6,387 bases of DNA from Chloroflexota bacterium (GTDB taxonomy: Bacteria; Chloroflexota; Dehalococcoidia; Lucifugimonadales; VGZR01): positions 1-6,387 of the forward strand of contig JAQBWG010000116.1 of NCBI GenBank assembly GCA_027625225.1. The letters are read 5' to 3'. Below the pieces are notes generated by a model. That model searched no databases and was not told the origin of the DNA. It saw only the letters and a program-made list of their open reading frames with translations. The position numbers were made by a program, and so were the translations under genes. Position 1 is the stretch's first letter. Each line of letters starts with the position of its first letter. Shown here piece after piece: positions 6,262-6,387 of the stretch.

Positions 6262-6387
6262 CTAACAATCGTCGTTGTTGAATGTCCCGTCAGGCATTTC
6301 TGTTCTGCAAAAGATCGCATCTTCGAACACAGCCTCTTCGATATCAGCAAACATAAATGACGCGTCCGTGAGGTCGGCTCCACTGAA
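6262..6387 (-). CDS. Pentapeptide-repeat protein, C-terminal fragment (5' end outside window)
   Basis: The minus-strand frame from the right edge gives 41 residues and a TAG (6262-6264). It reads FSGADLTDASFMFADIEEAV and then FEDAIFCRTEMPDGTFNNDDC. Large hydrophobic residues recur every fifth position (F1, L6, F11, I16, F21, F26, M31, F36), each preceded two positions earlier by Ala or a small residue (A4, A9, A14, A19, A24). That is the signature of the right-handed quadrilateral beta helix. The ending CRTEMPDGTFNN is a common C-terminus in this family. The family includes DNA-mimic gyrase protectors and many proteins of unknown role; nothing here decides between them. Length, start and promoter lie outside the window. 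Confidence 0.85.
   Translation of the reverse strand, partial: FSGADLTDASFMFADIEEAVFEDAIFCRTEMPDGTFNNDDC

Noticed and set aside
6264..6279. AACAA-TCGTCG-TTGTT inverted repeat at the end of the pentapeptide gene as a terminator
   Set aside because: The stem is five mostly A-T pairs, overlaps the coding end, and no T-run follows on the minus strand.

Overview
The window is an ordinary-looking stretch of bacterial chromosome. Most genes are GC-rich: I counted 73% G+C over 4141-4200 inside the amidohydrolase gene. It holds seven protein genes, two of them cut by the window edges, and two tRNA genes. No mobile element, CRISPR array or phage gene is visible. A Chloroflexota bacterium (SAR202 or another Dehalococcoidia-like lineage) is my tentative guess. 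It rests on the mix of families (Zn-type MDR dehydrogenase, Asp-variant D-aminoacylase-like amidohydrolase, Suc_Fer protein) and on a tRNA-Ile(GAT) gene lying outside any rRNA operon. The sequence alone cannot prove this.

Layout: (1) 1-1075, minus: zinc-dependent medium-chain alcohol dehydrogenase, lacking only its last residues. (2) 1169-2122, plus, divergent from it: a Suc_Fer / Apd1-type thioredoxin-like [2Fe-2S] protein with two Cys and two His as candidate ligands. (3) 2119-3054, minus, convergent with it: a GalE-like SDR sugar-nucleotide epimerase that appears to start at CTG behind a perfect AGGAGG. The stop codons of (2) and (3) share one CTAG. (4) 3119-3460, minus: a small three-helix membrane protein in a distinctly AT-rich island, ending in CPGC. 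(5) 3607-5199, plus: an amidohydrolase of the D-aminoacylase type with Asp at the usual bridging Cys position. (6) 5325-5792, plus: a 155-residue soluble helical protein I do not recognise. (7) 5833-5907, minus: tRNA-Gly(CCC); and 6120-6196, plus: tRNA-Ile(GAT). They diverge from a 212-bp spacer with back-to-back sigma70-type promoters. (8) 6262-6387, minus: the C-terminal end of a pentapeptide-repeat protein.

The protein genes are mostly single transcription units in alternating directions, each with its own recognisable or weak promoter. They do not form one pathway. Only the membrane protein and the epimerase share a direction closely enough (64 nt) to be cotranscribed, and the epimerase has its own TACAAT -10 candidate. 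Points worth a second look are the CTG start, the bis-His iron-sulfur site, the Cys-to-Asp change in the amidohydrolase, and the AT-rich membrane-protein island. I found no convincing evidence of a new multi-gene system.
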